Below, one piece after another: positions 9,413 through 17,432 of a stretch of DNA of 64,000 nt. How positions within the stretch are numbered: the first letter of the stretch is position 1; every line of letters starts with the position of its first letter. The notes beneath the pieces are model-generated. The model searched no databases. It was not told the DNA's origin and saw only the letters and a list, made by a program, of their open reading frames with translations. The stretch comes from Polynucleobacter sp. UK-Kesae-W10. GTDB taxonomy: Bacteria; Pseudomonadota; Gammaproteobacteria; Burkholderiales; Burkholderiaceae. A program made the position numbers and the translations under genes. The DNA is taken from NCBI RefSeq assembly GCF_018881575.1, contig NZ_JACVQB010000002.1, positions 1 to 64,000 on the forward strand. Direction: 5' to 3'.

Positions 9413-11200
9413 ATGCCATACGTTGCCCCTGTGAAAGACATGTTGTTTGCTATGAATGAATTAGCGGGGCTGGCTGATGTGGTGGCGTATCCATCCTATG
9501 CTGAGGCAGGTGCAGATATCGATTTGGCTCCAGCAATTTTGGAGGAGTCGGCTAAATTCAATCAAGATGTCGTGGCGCCACTCAATTGGCCTGGCGATCA
9601 AAAGCCAAGTTCACTAAAAGATGGGGTTGTCACTACTTCACCTGGATTTAAAGAGGCTTTTGAACAATTTGCTGCTGCAGGTTGGCAGGGCGTAATCCAC
9701 CCCGCGGAATTTGGTGGTCAAGGCTTACCAAAACTCATTGCAACAGCGTGTTTTGAGATGGTTCACTCTGCAAGTCTTTCATTTGCTTTATGCCCAATGC
9801 TGACAGATGGTGCGATTGAGGCTTTACTTACTGCTGCAAGCCCAGAGCTACAAGAGCAATTTGTGCCAAACATGATTTCTGGCGAATGGACTGGCTCAAT
9901 GTGTTTGACTGAGCCTCAAGCCGGTTCCGATTTATCGATGGTGCGCTCTAAAGCAGTTCCTGAAGGTGATGGCACCTACAAAATATTTGGTACAAAGATC
10001 TATATCACCTATGGTGAGCACGATATGGCAAAAAATATTGTGCATTTAGTATTGGCTAGAACGCCTGACGCACCTGAGGGTGTGAAAGGTATCTCTTTAT
10101 TTGTGGTGCCAAAGTTCTTAGTGAATGCCGATGGCTCATTGGGCGAGCGCAATGATGTGCATTGCGTTTCTATTGAACATAAATTAGGTATCAAGGCGAG
10201 CCCAACCGCGGTGTTGCAATTTGGTGATCATGGTGGCGCCATAGGCTATCTGGTTGGCGAAGAGAATCGCGGGCTGGAGTATATGTTTGTCATGATGAAT
10301 GCAGCCCGTTTTGCAGTCGGTATGCAAGGTATTGCGGTAGCAGAGCGCGCTTATCAAAAAGCAGTCCAGTACGCAAAAGACCGTGTACAAAGCCGTGACT
10401 TGGCGGGCTCCGCTGGGCCAGTTGCCATTATTCATCAACCGGATGTCAAGCGCATGCTGATGACCATGCGTGCTTATGTGGAAGCTTCGCGTGCCTTAGC
10501 GTATTACGCAGCGGCTGCCTATGATGCGCAGCATGCTGCGCCAGATGAGTCAGTGCGCAAAGCCAATCAAGCGATTTATGAGTTCTTGGTGCCGATTGTC
10601 AAAGGCTTCTCGACTGAGATGTCAATTGAAGTGGCGAGCTTAGGCGTACAAGTCCATGGCGGTATGGGTTTTATCGAAGAGACGGGCGCTGCACAGCACT
10701 ATCGTGATGCCCGTATTTTGACCATCTATGAGGGCACAACCGCGATCCAGGCAAATGATTTGGTTGGCAGAAAAACAGTACGTGATGGTGGGGCAACTGC
10801 AAAAGTGCTTTCTCAAAAAATTGCCGATGTGGAAAAAGAGTTGGCCGCTAGCGGAAGTGCAGATGCCAAAGCAGTACTCAAGCAATTGAGCACTGGACGC
10901 GCCGCTTTTGATCAAGCGGTTGCATATATTTTGGCCAATGCCAAAACGGATGTGAAAGCAGTGTATGCAGGTAGCTTTGCATATTTGCGATTATCTGGGT
11001 TGGTTTTGGGCGGTTGGCAAATGGCCCGTGGTTTATTGGCTGCAGAACGCTTGCGTGATAGCGATCCGACTTTCTACAATACCAAGATCGCAACTGCTCG
11101 CTTTTTTGCCGAGAATCTCTTGCCACAAGCACAAGCTTTAGCAACTTCGATTGTTGAAGGCGGTCATTCCACAAATGCTTTAGAAGTGGAATGCTTCTAA
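9413..11200 (+). CDS. Acyl-CoA dehydrogenase, DmdC-type (C-terminally extended)
   Basis: This 595-residue flavoenzyme oxidises an acyl-CoA at the alpha-beta bond and passes electrons to ETF. It is about 200 residues longer than short-chain family members, as is usual for the AcdA/DmdC group. The FAD and substrate loop is CLTEPQAGSDLSMVRSKA (about residues 164-182). The QVHGGMGFIEE motif and the catalytic-base motif IYEGTTAIQANDLVGRK lie at about 405-445. The C-terminal helical extension runs to residue 595. GAGGAG precedes the ATG by 6 nt. It sits with the ligase and etfBA. DmdB/DmdC-type ligase-dehydrogenase pairs can act on methylmercaptopropionate, but generic fatty-acid oxidation fits equally. 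Confidence 0.92.
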   Translation: MPYVAPVKDMLFAMNELAGLADVVAYPSYAEAGADIDLAPAILEESAKFNQDVVAPLNWPGDQKPSSLKDGVVTTSPGFKEAFEQFAAAGWQGVIHPAEFGGQGLPKLIATACFEMVHSASLSFALCPMLTDGAIEALLTAASPELQEQFVPNMISGEWTGSMCLTEPQAGSDLSMVRSKAVPEGDGTYKIFGTKIYITYGEHDMAKNIVHLVLARTPDAPEGVKGISLFVVPKFLVNADGSLGERNDVHCVSIEHKLGIKASPTAVLQFGDHGGAIGYLVGEENRGLEYMFVMMNAARFAVGMQGIAVAERAYQKAVQYAKDRVQSRDLAGSAGPVAIIHQPDVKRMLMTMRAYVEASRALAYYAAAAYDAQHAAPDESVRKANQAIYEFLVPIVKGFSTEMSIEVASLGVQVHGGMGFIEETGAAQHYRDARILTIYEGTTAIQANDLVGRKTVRDGGATAKVLSQKIADVEKELAASGSADAKAVLKQLSTGRAAFDQAVAYILANAKTDVKAVYAGSFAYLRLSGLVLGGWQMARGLLAAERLRDSDPTFYNTKIATARFFAENLLPQAQALATSIVEGGHSTNALEVECF

Positions 11201-11214
11201 GTTAAGCAATAAAA

Positions 11215-11235
11215 AAACCGCTCAGCAAGCGGTTT
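11215..11235 (-). terminator. Rho-independent terminator (mainly minus strand)
   Basis: AAACCGCT (11215-11222) pairs with AGCGGTTT (11228-11235). The minus strand continues into a T-run (the A-run at 11211-11217 on plus). It serves the minus-strand gene ending at 11261 and may also stop transcription from the dehydrogenase gene. Confidence 0.75.
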
Positions 11236-11260
11236 ATGGATTTCATCTTGAAAGCTGCAG

Positions 11261-11707
11261 TTACTGGGATAGCTTTCTGGCTTCATAGAGCTGAGAAATA
11301 AAGAATTGCTCAAACGCGATAGCCAAAAATGTCATCAATACTCCAGCACCTAGTACTAGAGAAAAAATAACGGTGAGGACTACTAGCCAGCCGGATTTGG
11401 TTTGATCTTGCTCGGCAATGCCGGGATTAAATTGTGCGTCCCACTTTTCATCAGGACGAAGTCCGAAGGTGATGGTAGTTAACCAACTCGCTTCAAGGGC
11501 AATAAACCCAAAGGTCAGCAAGACCCAGCCTGGGGCAGAATGAAAATGGGCTTCTATAAGCAAGCCCCAGCCAATGATGCCGCCAATGAGCGCAACCAGT
11601 TGTGTCCATCCCCAGAAAGATTTAATGCCCTGTAAATAAAAACAATTTAAGCCGCTAGCAGGGAAAAATAATCCGAGTGCGCAAAAAATCAGTTTGGAAT
11701 TTTTCAT
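11261..11707 (-). CDS. Small inner-membrane protein, unknown
   Basis: This 148-residue protein has four hydrophobic segments: about residues 5-23, 33-52, 58-80 and 108-135. There is a short polar loop around residues 85-105 (RPDEKWDAQFNPGIAEQD). It has no catalytic or binding motif that I recognise. It lies 25 nt downstream of the META-domain lipoprotein gene on the same strand, so both may be one transcript ending at the hairpin near 11.22 kb. The function is unknown. Confidence 0.65.
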   Translation of the reverse strand: MKNSKLIFCALGLFFPASGLNCFYLQGIKSFWGWTQLVALIGGIIGWGLLIEAHFHSAPGWVLLTFGFIALEASWLTTITFGLRPDEKWDAQFNPGIAEQDQTKSGWLVVLTVIFSLVLGAGVLMTFLAIAFEQFFISQLYEARKLSQ

Positions 11708-11732
11708 GGGTCTTCAGTAATTGGTGATGGAT

Positions 11733-12263
11733 TTATGGATTGTTAATCGGGCGTTGACTAAAGCTCAAGACTTCACGATCTGTACCGATCATGAGTAGTT
11801 GGTCGCCATTGCGCACAATGCTACGGTAATCATTGAGCTCATATAAAAAATCGTTTTCTAATTCCATGCGCTGTGGTGTGCACGCCATTTTGGTGCTCGC
11901 AATGCGTTTGAGGCTAAAGCCCCTTGCATCTTCATCTAGTTCAGCAGTAAAGCGATTGCAACCTGTTGAGCCACTGATTCTCTGGCCACTGGCATCAAAG
12001 GTGATTTGAATGGGGTTGCTTGCTTCACCTTGAGGGATTTGGCGGGCACGAACCTCACCTTTATTGTTGGGGGCTAAATTCCAGCGGGTGAGTTCCCATT
12101 TGGTATTGCGTAGTTCGCTGCTAGGAGGGCTAATTTTGGCTCCACAGGGCGGAATAACGTTGGCGCAGGCACCTAAAAGGCCTAGGCTTGCGCAAGAAAA
12201 GGCGAGTAAAGACCGTTTCAGACTGCCTGTAGGAGTTGTAAATGGGGGTGTTTTACTCGGCAT
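11733..12263 (-). CDS. META-domain (HslJ-like) lipoprotein
   Basis: About 176 residues from the ATG at 12263 (a GTG at 12278 in frame would add five). The signal peptide carries a lipobox LLGAC near residues 25-30. The remainder is a single META/HslJ domain: ELRNTKWELTRWNL, then ITFDASGQRISGSTGCNRFT with its conserved SGxxGCN core, KRIASTKMACTPQRMELEND, and a final LLMIGTDREVLSFSQR strand. HslJ-like proteins are outer-membrane-associated and linked to heat or novobiocin tolerance in Escherichia coli. The exact role here is unknown. It is divergent from rpsP. Confidence 0.82.
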   Translation of the reverse strand: MPSKTPPFTTPTGSLKRSLLAFSCASLGLLGACANVIPPCGAKISPPSSELRNTKWELTRWNLAPNNKGEVRARQIPQGEASNPIQITFDASGQRISGSTGCNRFTAELDEDARGFSLKRIASTKMACTPQRMELENDFLYELNDYRSIVRNGDQLLMIGTDREVLSFSQRPINNP

Positions 12264-12487
12264 ATTTTTATAAGTCACTGTTTTATATGAACTTTTTATA
12301 TTCTGTAGCGTTCTATTCTACTGGCTTGACTGCTGAAATAGGTGGAAGAAGTAGGGGTTTTCGTCTAGAATATGAGGTTTTCCGCTTTACCGTACGTTTA
12401 GTTGGTGAACCGGAGCCCAAGATTTTTAGTAGAAATTTCATTGGGTTGTAATCAACCTGTTTTCATTTTAGATTTTAAGGAATAAGT

Positions 12488-12733
12488 ATGGTCGTCATTC
12501 GACTGGCACGCGGCGGTTCTAAGAAGCGCCCTTTTTACAGCATCGTTGCTACTGATAAGCGCAACCGTCGCGACTCGAACTTTATCGAGCGTATTGGTTA
12601 CTTCAATCCACAAGCAGCTGCATCTGAGCAAGCAATGCGCATTGCTCAAGATCGTTTGACTTACTGGACTGGCGTTGGTGCACAAGTATCTCCAACAGTG
12701 GTTCGTTTAATCAAGAACAATCCAGCTGTCTAA
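12488..12733 (+). CDS. rpsP: 30S ribosomal protein S16
   Basis: This 81-residue S16 protein has the family start [20 protein letters not shown], followed by [19 protein letters not shown] and the [16 protein letters not shown] segment. AAGGAATAAGT precedes the ATG. It opens the conserved rpsP-rimM-trmD-rplS operon. The 224-nt gap upstream (divergent from the META gene) must hold its promoter; I see no clear consensus -35/-10 pair there. Confidence 0.98.
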   Translation: MVVIRLARGGSKKRPFYSIVATDKRNRRDSNFIERIGYFNPQAAASEQAMRIAQDRLTYWTGVGAQVSPTVVRLIKNNPAV

Positions 12734-12825
12734 TATTCTGTGGCTAAAGACTTCATCGATTCGATGGAGTCTTTTCTCATGAATTTATTGGTAGTTCTAT
12801 TTTGGGAAGATAAGGTGACTTGCAA

Positions 12826-13392
12826 ATGAGTGTGCCTTCCCTAAATGATTTGATTGAGCTTGGCGCTATTTCTGAAGCGCAAGGTTTGCAAGGCCAAGTG
12901 AAGGTAAGACCTCACTCTCCAGAGCCTGTTGCATTGCTCTCTTCTAAAACAGTTTGGCTATCTTTAATCCCTCGTCGGGACGCGGGTGTTTCTGCGTCTA
13001 CTGAGCAGGCTTCTTTGACGCAATACAAAGTCAAGAGCGCCAAAATGCACAGCGGTAATGTGGTGGTAGCACTCGAGGGCGTGAATGATCGTGATCAAGC
13101 GCTTGCCCTAAAAGGTGCGCGCATCCTGGTTGCTCGTGATGCCTTTCCAAAGGCCGATGATGATTCCTATTACTGGGTGGATCTGATTGGATGTCATGCA
13201 GTCAATTTGCAAGACGAGTCTTTGGGTGAGGTCTTAGACGTCACGGAAAATGGTGCACATGGTGTAATTGCAATTGGTGATGCCACCAGCAAAAATATTC
13301 AATACTTAGTTCCATTTGTAAAAGAAGTAGTGCGAGACGTAGACTTGCTTAAAAAAACAATTACGCTAGATTGGCAGTCTGACTGGCAGTAA
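12826..13392 (+). CDS. rimM: Ribosome maturation factor RimM
   Basis: RimM binds S19 and helps mature the 30S head. The N-terminal barrel shows IELGAISEAQGLQGQVKVRP (with the family's G-x-x-G-x-x-G-x-v core). The PRC-barrel half shows DDSYYWVDLIGCHAVN and ENGAHGVIAI, and LVPFVKEVVRDVDL is near the end. The ATG at 12826 has AAGGTG about 8 nt upstream; a TTG two codons earlier is less likely. The protein is about 188 residues. It lies between rpsP and trmD as in most proteobacteria. Confidence 0.95.
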   Translation: MSVPSLNDLIELGAISEAQGLQGQVKVRPHSPEPVALLSSKTVWLSLIPRRDAGVSASTEQASLTQYKVKSAKMHSGNVVVALEGVNDRDQALALKGARILVARDAFPKADDDSYYWVDLIGCHAVNLQDESLGEVLDVTENGAHGVIAIGDATSKNIQYLVPFVKEVVRDVDLLKKTITLDWQSDWQ

Positions 13393-13422
13393 AACTCGTA
13401 GAGTCAATTGAAGAAATAACCC

Positions 13423-14169
13423 ATGCGCTTTGATGTCGTAACCCTCTTCCCAGGAATGTTTTCTGCTTTAACGCAATGGGGTATCACTGGTCGTGCGTGC
13501 GAACAATCCCTTGCTAGCGTTCATCTTTGGAACCCACGCGATTTTTGTTCTGATCCACGCAAAACGGTAGATGATCGCGCTTATGGTGGCGGCCCTGGAA
13601 TGGTAATGATGGCCAAACCTTTGGAAGACACTTTGGTGGGTATGAAAGCTGCTCACCAGGCCGGTGGGATTAAAACAGGCCCGGTTTGCTTGTTAGCGCC
13701 TCAGGGTGAGCGGTTTTCTCAAAAAATTGCCGGGGACATCCTCAATTACGGCAATTTCAGCTTTATTTGCGGTCGATACGAGGCTGTAGACCAGCGTTTT
13801 ATTGACCGAAACGTCGATTTACAGCTTTCTATTGGCGATTTTGTGCTTTCTGGGGGTGAAATACCCGCTATGGCGATCATGGATTCAGTCATCCGTTTGA
13901 TCCCTGGAGCCCTGGGAGACGGTCAATCGGCTACCCAGGATAGCTTTATGAATGGCCTTTTGGACTATCCGCACTACACTCGGCCCGAAATTTATGAAAA
14001 TTTATCAGTTCCAGACGTGCTTTTAGGCGGACATCACGCTAAAATAGCGGATTGGCGTCGGCAAAAGTCTTTGGAGCTGACGTTCAGGTTAAGGCCGGAT
14101 TTAATTGAATCGGCTAGAGCCAATGGGTTGCTAACCCGAGAAGATGAACAATTTCTTCGCTCGCTGTGA
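13423..14169 (+). CDS. trmD: tRNA (guanine37-N1)-methyltransferase
   Basis: TrmD methylates G37 next to the anticodon with SAM, which prevents +1 frameshifting. The 248-residue protein starts MRFDVVTLFPGMF. It shows the knot-fold segments DDRAYGGGPGMVMMAKPLE (about residues 50-68), CGRYEAVDQRF (about 118-128) and SIGDFVLSGGEIPAM (about 138-152), the LPDYPHYTRPE-like LLDYPHYTRPE stretch, and the C-terminal RRQKSLELTFRLRPDL. The start lies 30 nt after rimM. Confidence 0.97.
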   Translation: MRFDVVTLFPGMFSALTQWGITGRACEQSLASVHLWNPRDFCSDPRKTVDDRAYGGGPGMVMMAKPLEDTLVGMKAAHQAGGIKTGPVCLLAPQGERFSQKIAGDILNYGNFSFICGRYEAVDQRFIDRNVDLQLSIGDFVLSGGEIPAMAIMDSVIRLIPGALGDGQSATQDSFMNGLLDYPHYTRPEIYENLSVPDVLLGGHHAKIADWRRQKSLELTFRLRPDLIESARANGLLTREDEQFLRSL

Positions 14170-14296
14170 ACATTCTCAGTAGTGATTTAAAAGTTTGGTT
14201 TTTTGGTTTAGTGAAATTGTTTTAACTGCATCCTCTATTAGGTCCGTTGCTACATGTCACGGGATGAAACGCTAATACGATGTTTAAGGATTAGAA

Positions 14297-14692
14297 ATGA
14301 ATTTAATTGCAAAAATTGAGCAAGAAGAAATTGCTCGCTTAAGTGCTAACAAAACTTTACCAAGCTTCGCGCCTGGTGACACAGTAATCGTTAGCGTGAA
14401 CGTAGTTGAAGGTACGCGTAAGCGTACCCAGGCCTTTGAAGGCGTTGTGATTGCTAAACGTAATCGCGGACTCAATTCCAGCTTTATCGTGCGTAAGATT
14501 TCTTCTGGTGAAGGCGTTGAGCGTACTTTCCAAACATACTCACCATTGATCGCTAGCGTTGAAGTGAAACGTCGTGGTGATGTACGTCGCGCGAAGTTGT
14601 ACTACTTGCGTGATCGTTCTGGTAAGTCAGCACGTATTAAAGAAAAGCTCCAAGCACGCGTTAAACCAACAGCTGTTGCTGCTGCTGAATAA
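14297..14692 (+). CDS. rplS: 50S ribosomal protein L19
   Basis: L19 sits at the 30S-50S interface. The 131-residue protein shows [51 protein letters not shown] and [20 protein letters not shown], all diagnostic. It ends with an Ala/Pro-rich tail. The 127-nt gap after trmD is longer than the others in the operon and might hold an extra promoter or leader, but I see no clear element. A strong terminator follows. Confidence 0.98.
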   Translation: MNLIAKIEQEEIARLSANKTLPSFAPGDTVIVSVNVVEGTRKRTQAFEGVVIAKRNRGLNSSFIVRKISSGEGVERTFQTYSPLIASVEVKRRGDVRRAKLYYLRDRSGKSARIKEKLQARVKPTAVAAAE

Positions 14693-14710
14693 TTGCTGCT
14701 TTGAAGCAAA

Positions 14711-14740
14711 CAAAAAAGGCGGCCTCGGTCGCCTTTTTTG
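14711..14740 (+). terminator. Rho-independent terminator of the rpsP operon
   Basis: CAAAAAAGGCG (14711-14721) pairs with CGCCTTTTTTG (14730-14740) around an 8-nt loop, with a six-T tract. It ends the rpsP-rimM-trmD-rplS operon. Confidence 0.9.
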
Positions 14741-14752
14741 TTGCCTTAGAAT

Positions 14753-15496
14753 ATGACTATGTCTAAAACCTCAATACCTGAAGAAGACGCAATCAATGTT
14801 GCTGCGCCCCCAGGTTTTAATGCGGAAGCGATTCCGGTTCACGAGGTGTGTGTCAACGATCAAAAAGTATCCCCTGCATTACTCGATCCTGCAGCCCTAA
14901 AGGCGCGTCTGCAATTCCAACCTGAATGGCAGCCAGAAATCACCGATGAAAACCGTCATGTCATTGCAGCCGATATCATTGCTCGTCGTCAGGCCGCAGG
15001 AAAAGTGACTAAGGCGGCAGTATTGATACCTTTGTTATTAAAAGAGGGGGGTCTCTCAGTACTACTGACTCAAAGAACCAATCATTTGCGTGACCATGCT
15101 GGTCAGATTAGCTTTCCAGGCGGCAGGATGGATCCTGAGGATCGCAGTCCAAATGAAACCGCGTTGCGGGAGAGTTGGGAGGAGATCGGCTTGGATCCTG
15201 AGCGGGTCGAGATCATCGGCCATCTTCCACAATATTTAACAGTTTCTGGCTATAGCGTCACCCCCGTAGTAGGATTGGTTAAGCCTCAGGCAGAATATGT
15301 CTTAGATGCATTTGAAGTAGCGGATGTTTTTGAGGTACCGCTCGACTTTTTGCTCAATCCAGCTAATCATCAGGTGAGATTGTGGCAAAGTGAGCAGGGC
15401 GGACGTCGTTTTTATTCTATGCCTTATGAGAACCGCTTTATTTGGGGTGCTACTGCGGGAATGTTACGTAACCTTTATCATTTATTAAAAGTATGA
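14753..15496 (+). CDS. Nudix hydrolase, CoA pyrophosphatase type
   Basis: This 247-residue Nudix enzyme probably cleaves CoA or related pyrophosphates. The upstream NUDIX/UPF0035 signature LRDHAGQISFPGGRMD (about residues 109-124) runs into the Nudix box with ETALRESWEEIGLD (about 132-145), giving the metal-binding Glu residues. The N-terminal 80 residues are an extension not needed for the fold. A second ATG two codons downstream is an alternative start. Its stop overlaps the start of the CobD-like gene by 4 nt (ATGA), indicating coupling. Confidence 0.87.
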   Translation: MTMSKTSIPEEDAINVAAPPGFNAEAIPVHEVCVNDQKVSPALLDPAALKARLQFQPEWQPEITDENRHVIAADIIARRQAAGKVTKAAVLIPLLLKEGGLSVLLTQRTNHLRDHAGQISFPGGRMDPEDRSPNETALRESWEEIGLDPERVEIIGHLPQYLTVSGYSVTPVVGLVKPQAEYVLDAFEVADVFEVPLDFLLNPANHQVRLWQSEQGGRRFYSMPYENRFIWGATAGMLRNLYHLLKV

Positions 15497-16452
15497 CTTT
15501 CTTTTCTATTCTCTTCGCCCTCATTGCTGAGCAATATCGCCCAGTGACTGCCAGCCATTGGATTGTGCGCACTTGTAATCGTTGGTTAGATTGGGTTGCT
15601 GCAGAGTTTGGCGGTAAATCTGAAGGCGGTGCTAGCCCTGTTGGTGCGCGGATGGCCTGTTTAGTTGCCTTCGTTCTCCCAACCTTCTTAGTGTTTATTG
15701 TGTACGTCACCTGTATGGTGACCTATCCTATTTTGGGCTTTCTTTGGAATGTATTGATTGCCTATCTATTTTTTGGTTTCCGTCAGTTCAGTCATTCCTT
15801 TACTTTGGTGCATGAAGCGATTGAAGCGCATGACTTACCAGCAGCTCGTGCTGCCTTGGGTGAGTGGTATGGACCTGAATTGGATACCACCAATCTCTCT
15901 GAAACTGAAGTCATCTCATTAGCGCTCGAGCGTGCCATTATTGGTTCGCACCGCCATGTCTTTGGCGTGTTGTTTTGGTTCATGATGCCAATGGGTCCTG
16001 CTGGTGTTGTGCTCTATCGCTTGGCCGATACTGCTGCACAGCGTTGGTCAGAGCGTGGCGACTTTAACCTGAGCGAATCCGCTCGCCATTTCTTTTACGT
16101 ACTCGATTGGATTCCAGCGCGCATCACTGCAATGGGCTTTGCGATCGTCGGTAATTTTGAAGGCGCGGTATACGGTTGGCGCTATCTAACCCAAAAATGG
16201 GGCGACTCTCTATCAGGCGTGATTTTGGCTGCAGGTAGTGGCGCGTTAGGTGTACGCCTTGGTGAGCCATTGAGCGAGCCTGATAGCGATGAGGCCTTGC
16301 GTATGGCAGAAGCTGGCGAACCCTTGGTGTACGAGGTAGGTCTTGAGCCTACTGAACGCACTATGCGCTCTGCAGTAGGCTTAGTCTGGCGTTTGGTTAT
16401 CGCTTGGATGGCTTTGTTGCTAATGCTGACCATCGCTCTTTGGCTTGGCTAA
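15493..16452 (+). CDS. CobD/CbiB-family membrane protein
   Basis: This 319-residue protein has about five membrane segments (residues 55-80, 85-105, 160-175, about 225-240, and 295-315). It has CobD/CbiB-like features: DTTNLSETEVISLALERAII near residues 135-155 and MGPAGVVLYRLADTAAQRW near 180-200. CobD/CbiB couples aminopropanol to cobyric acid, but there are no cobalamin genes here and this divergent subgroup is widespread in betaproteobacteria without them. A cobalamin role is therefore doubtful, and an AmpE-like membrane role is an alternative. The 3' end overlaps the convergent rsgA gene by 56 bp. Confidence 0.75.
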   Translation: MTFFSILFALIAEQYRPVTASHWIVRTCNRWLDWVAAEFGGKSEGGASPVGARMACLVAFVLPTFLVFIVYVTCMVTYPILGFLWNVLIAYLFFGFRQFSHSFTLVHEAIEAHDLPAARAALGEWYGPELDTTNLSETEVISLALERAIIGSHRHVFGVLFWFMMPMGPAGVVLYRLADTAAQRWSERGDFNLSESARHFFYVLDWIPARITAMGFAIVGNFEGAVYGWRYLTQKWGDSLSGVILAAGSGALGVRLGEPLSEPDSDEALRMAEAGEPLVYEVGLEPTERTMRSAVGLVWRLVIAWMALLLMLTIALWLG

Positions 16453-17410
16453 TTCCCTGAATTTGCGTATCGGCAGTTTTTGAATCTGAACGTAGTTGTC
16501 TAAATAGCGCCAGTCTTTCTGGCGCTATTTCGTTTCTGTCTACTGCAGCCCGTACTGCGCAATCTGGTTCTGATTGGTGGGCGCAGTTATGAAAGCGGCA
16601 CTTGCCATGTAGATCCTTGAATTCTCGAAAGGCATGTTGGAGTTCGCTCACCGACATGTGGGCTAGACCAAATTCTTGAAAGCCTGGAGAATCTATAAGG
16701 GCGCCCAGTTTTCCAGAGGCATCTCTGCCCCAAGCCTGGGGCAATTCAAAATATCGACACGCGGTTGTCGTGTGCTTACCAGTATCGAGGCGCACTGAGT
16801 ACTCTTGTGTAAGCGCGGCAGCATTGGGCACCCACGCATTGAGCAGACTAGACTTACCCATGCCTGACTGGCCTACAAAGACCGATACCTTACCTTGCAG
16901 AATAGGGCGAAGGGCGTCAATAGAGGCAGGATCAAACTTGGCTGAAACCTCGCTGACGGAGTAGCCCATGCGAGCGTAAGGCTCAATGATTTTGCGCGCA
17001 TGCTCGAGGTTATCCGGCAGGTCGCATTTATTGAGCAAGATATGAAGGCCAATTTGGTGAGCCTCTGCGGCAACCACCGCTCTACCTAATAAGTCGGGAG
17101 AGAAAGCAGGTTGCGTTGCCAGTACAACCAAAATTTGGTCAACATTAGAAGCAATGATTTTGCTTTTAAATGCATCGGAGCGATACAGAATATTGTCGCG
17201 GGGTTCAATCTTGATAATGCGCGCTTGATCTGCAGAAGTCATCTCTAGCAAGAGGCGATCACCAACTGCGCCTACATGTTGCTTTGCCGGAGTGCTTACT
17301 TGTATTAATGGACCGCTTGGAGATTCATGGCCAAAGGAATCGGAAACCAGTCTTTGCGCAAGATAGTGTCGCCCATAAGAAGCGGTGAGTAGCGCGTGGA
17401 ACTGTTCCAT
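16397..17410 (-). CDS. rsgA: Ribosome small-subunit-dependent GTPase A
   Basis: RsgA checks late 30S maturation. The 337-residue protein has the expected circularly permuted GTPase order: an N-terminal OB fold, then the G4 motif LLNKCDL (about residues 145-151), G1 GQSGMGKSSLLNAW (about 195-208) and G3 DSPGFQ (about 255-260). A zinc-knuckle part follows with C-RFHNC-AHQ and C (about 290-305). The last 18 codons lie inside the end of the convergent CobD-like gene. A perfect 12-bp inverted repeat falls within the coding sequence near its 3' end (see the hairpin at 16502). Confidence 0.95.
   Translation of the reverse strand: MEQFHALLTASYGRHYLAQRLVSDSFGHESPSGPLIQVSTPAKQHVGAVGDRLLLEMTSADQARIIKIEPRDNILYRSDAFKSKIIASNVDQILVVLATQPAFSPDLLGRAVVAAEAHQIGLHILLNKCDLPDNLEHARKIIEPYARMGYSVSEVSAKFDPASIDALRPILQGKVSVFVGQSGMGKSSLLNAWVPNAAALTQEYSVRLDTGKHTTTACRYFELPQAWGRDASGKLGALIDSPGFQEFGLAHMSVSELQHAFREFKDLHGKCRFHNCAHQSEPDCAVRAAVDRNEIAPERLALFRQLRSDSKTADTQIQGISQAKERWSALATKPSKR
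16502..16530 (+). terminator. Hairpin inside rsgA, possible terminator for the convergent gene
   Basis: AAATAGCGCCAG (16502-16513) pairs perfectly with CTGGCGCTATTT (16519-16530) around a 5-nt loop. It lies 50 nt beyond the stop of the plus-strand CobD-like gene but within rsgA coding sequence. The plus strand continues CGTTTCTG, a weak T-tract. It could end the plus transcript or pause the rsgA transcript. Confidence 0.5.
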
Positions 17411-17432
17411 ATTGATTCAGTGGCTCAGTAAA

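Noticed and set aside
12242..12451. 69-codon plus-strand frame in the rpsP upstream gap
   Set aside because: Low-complexity aromatic/basic composition and no ribosome site; the gap more likely holds the rpsP promoter.
15493..16452. Cobalamin biosynthesis role for the CobD/CbiB-like gene
   Set aside because: No other cobalamin genes are present in the window and the subgroup is divergent; kept as a family call only.
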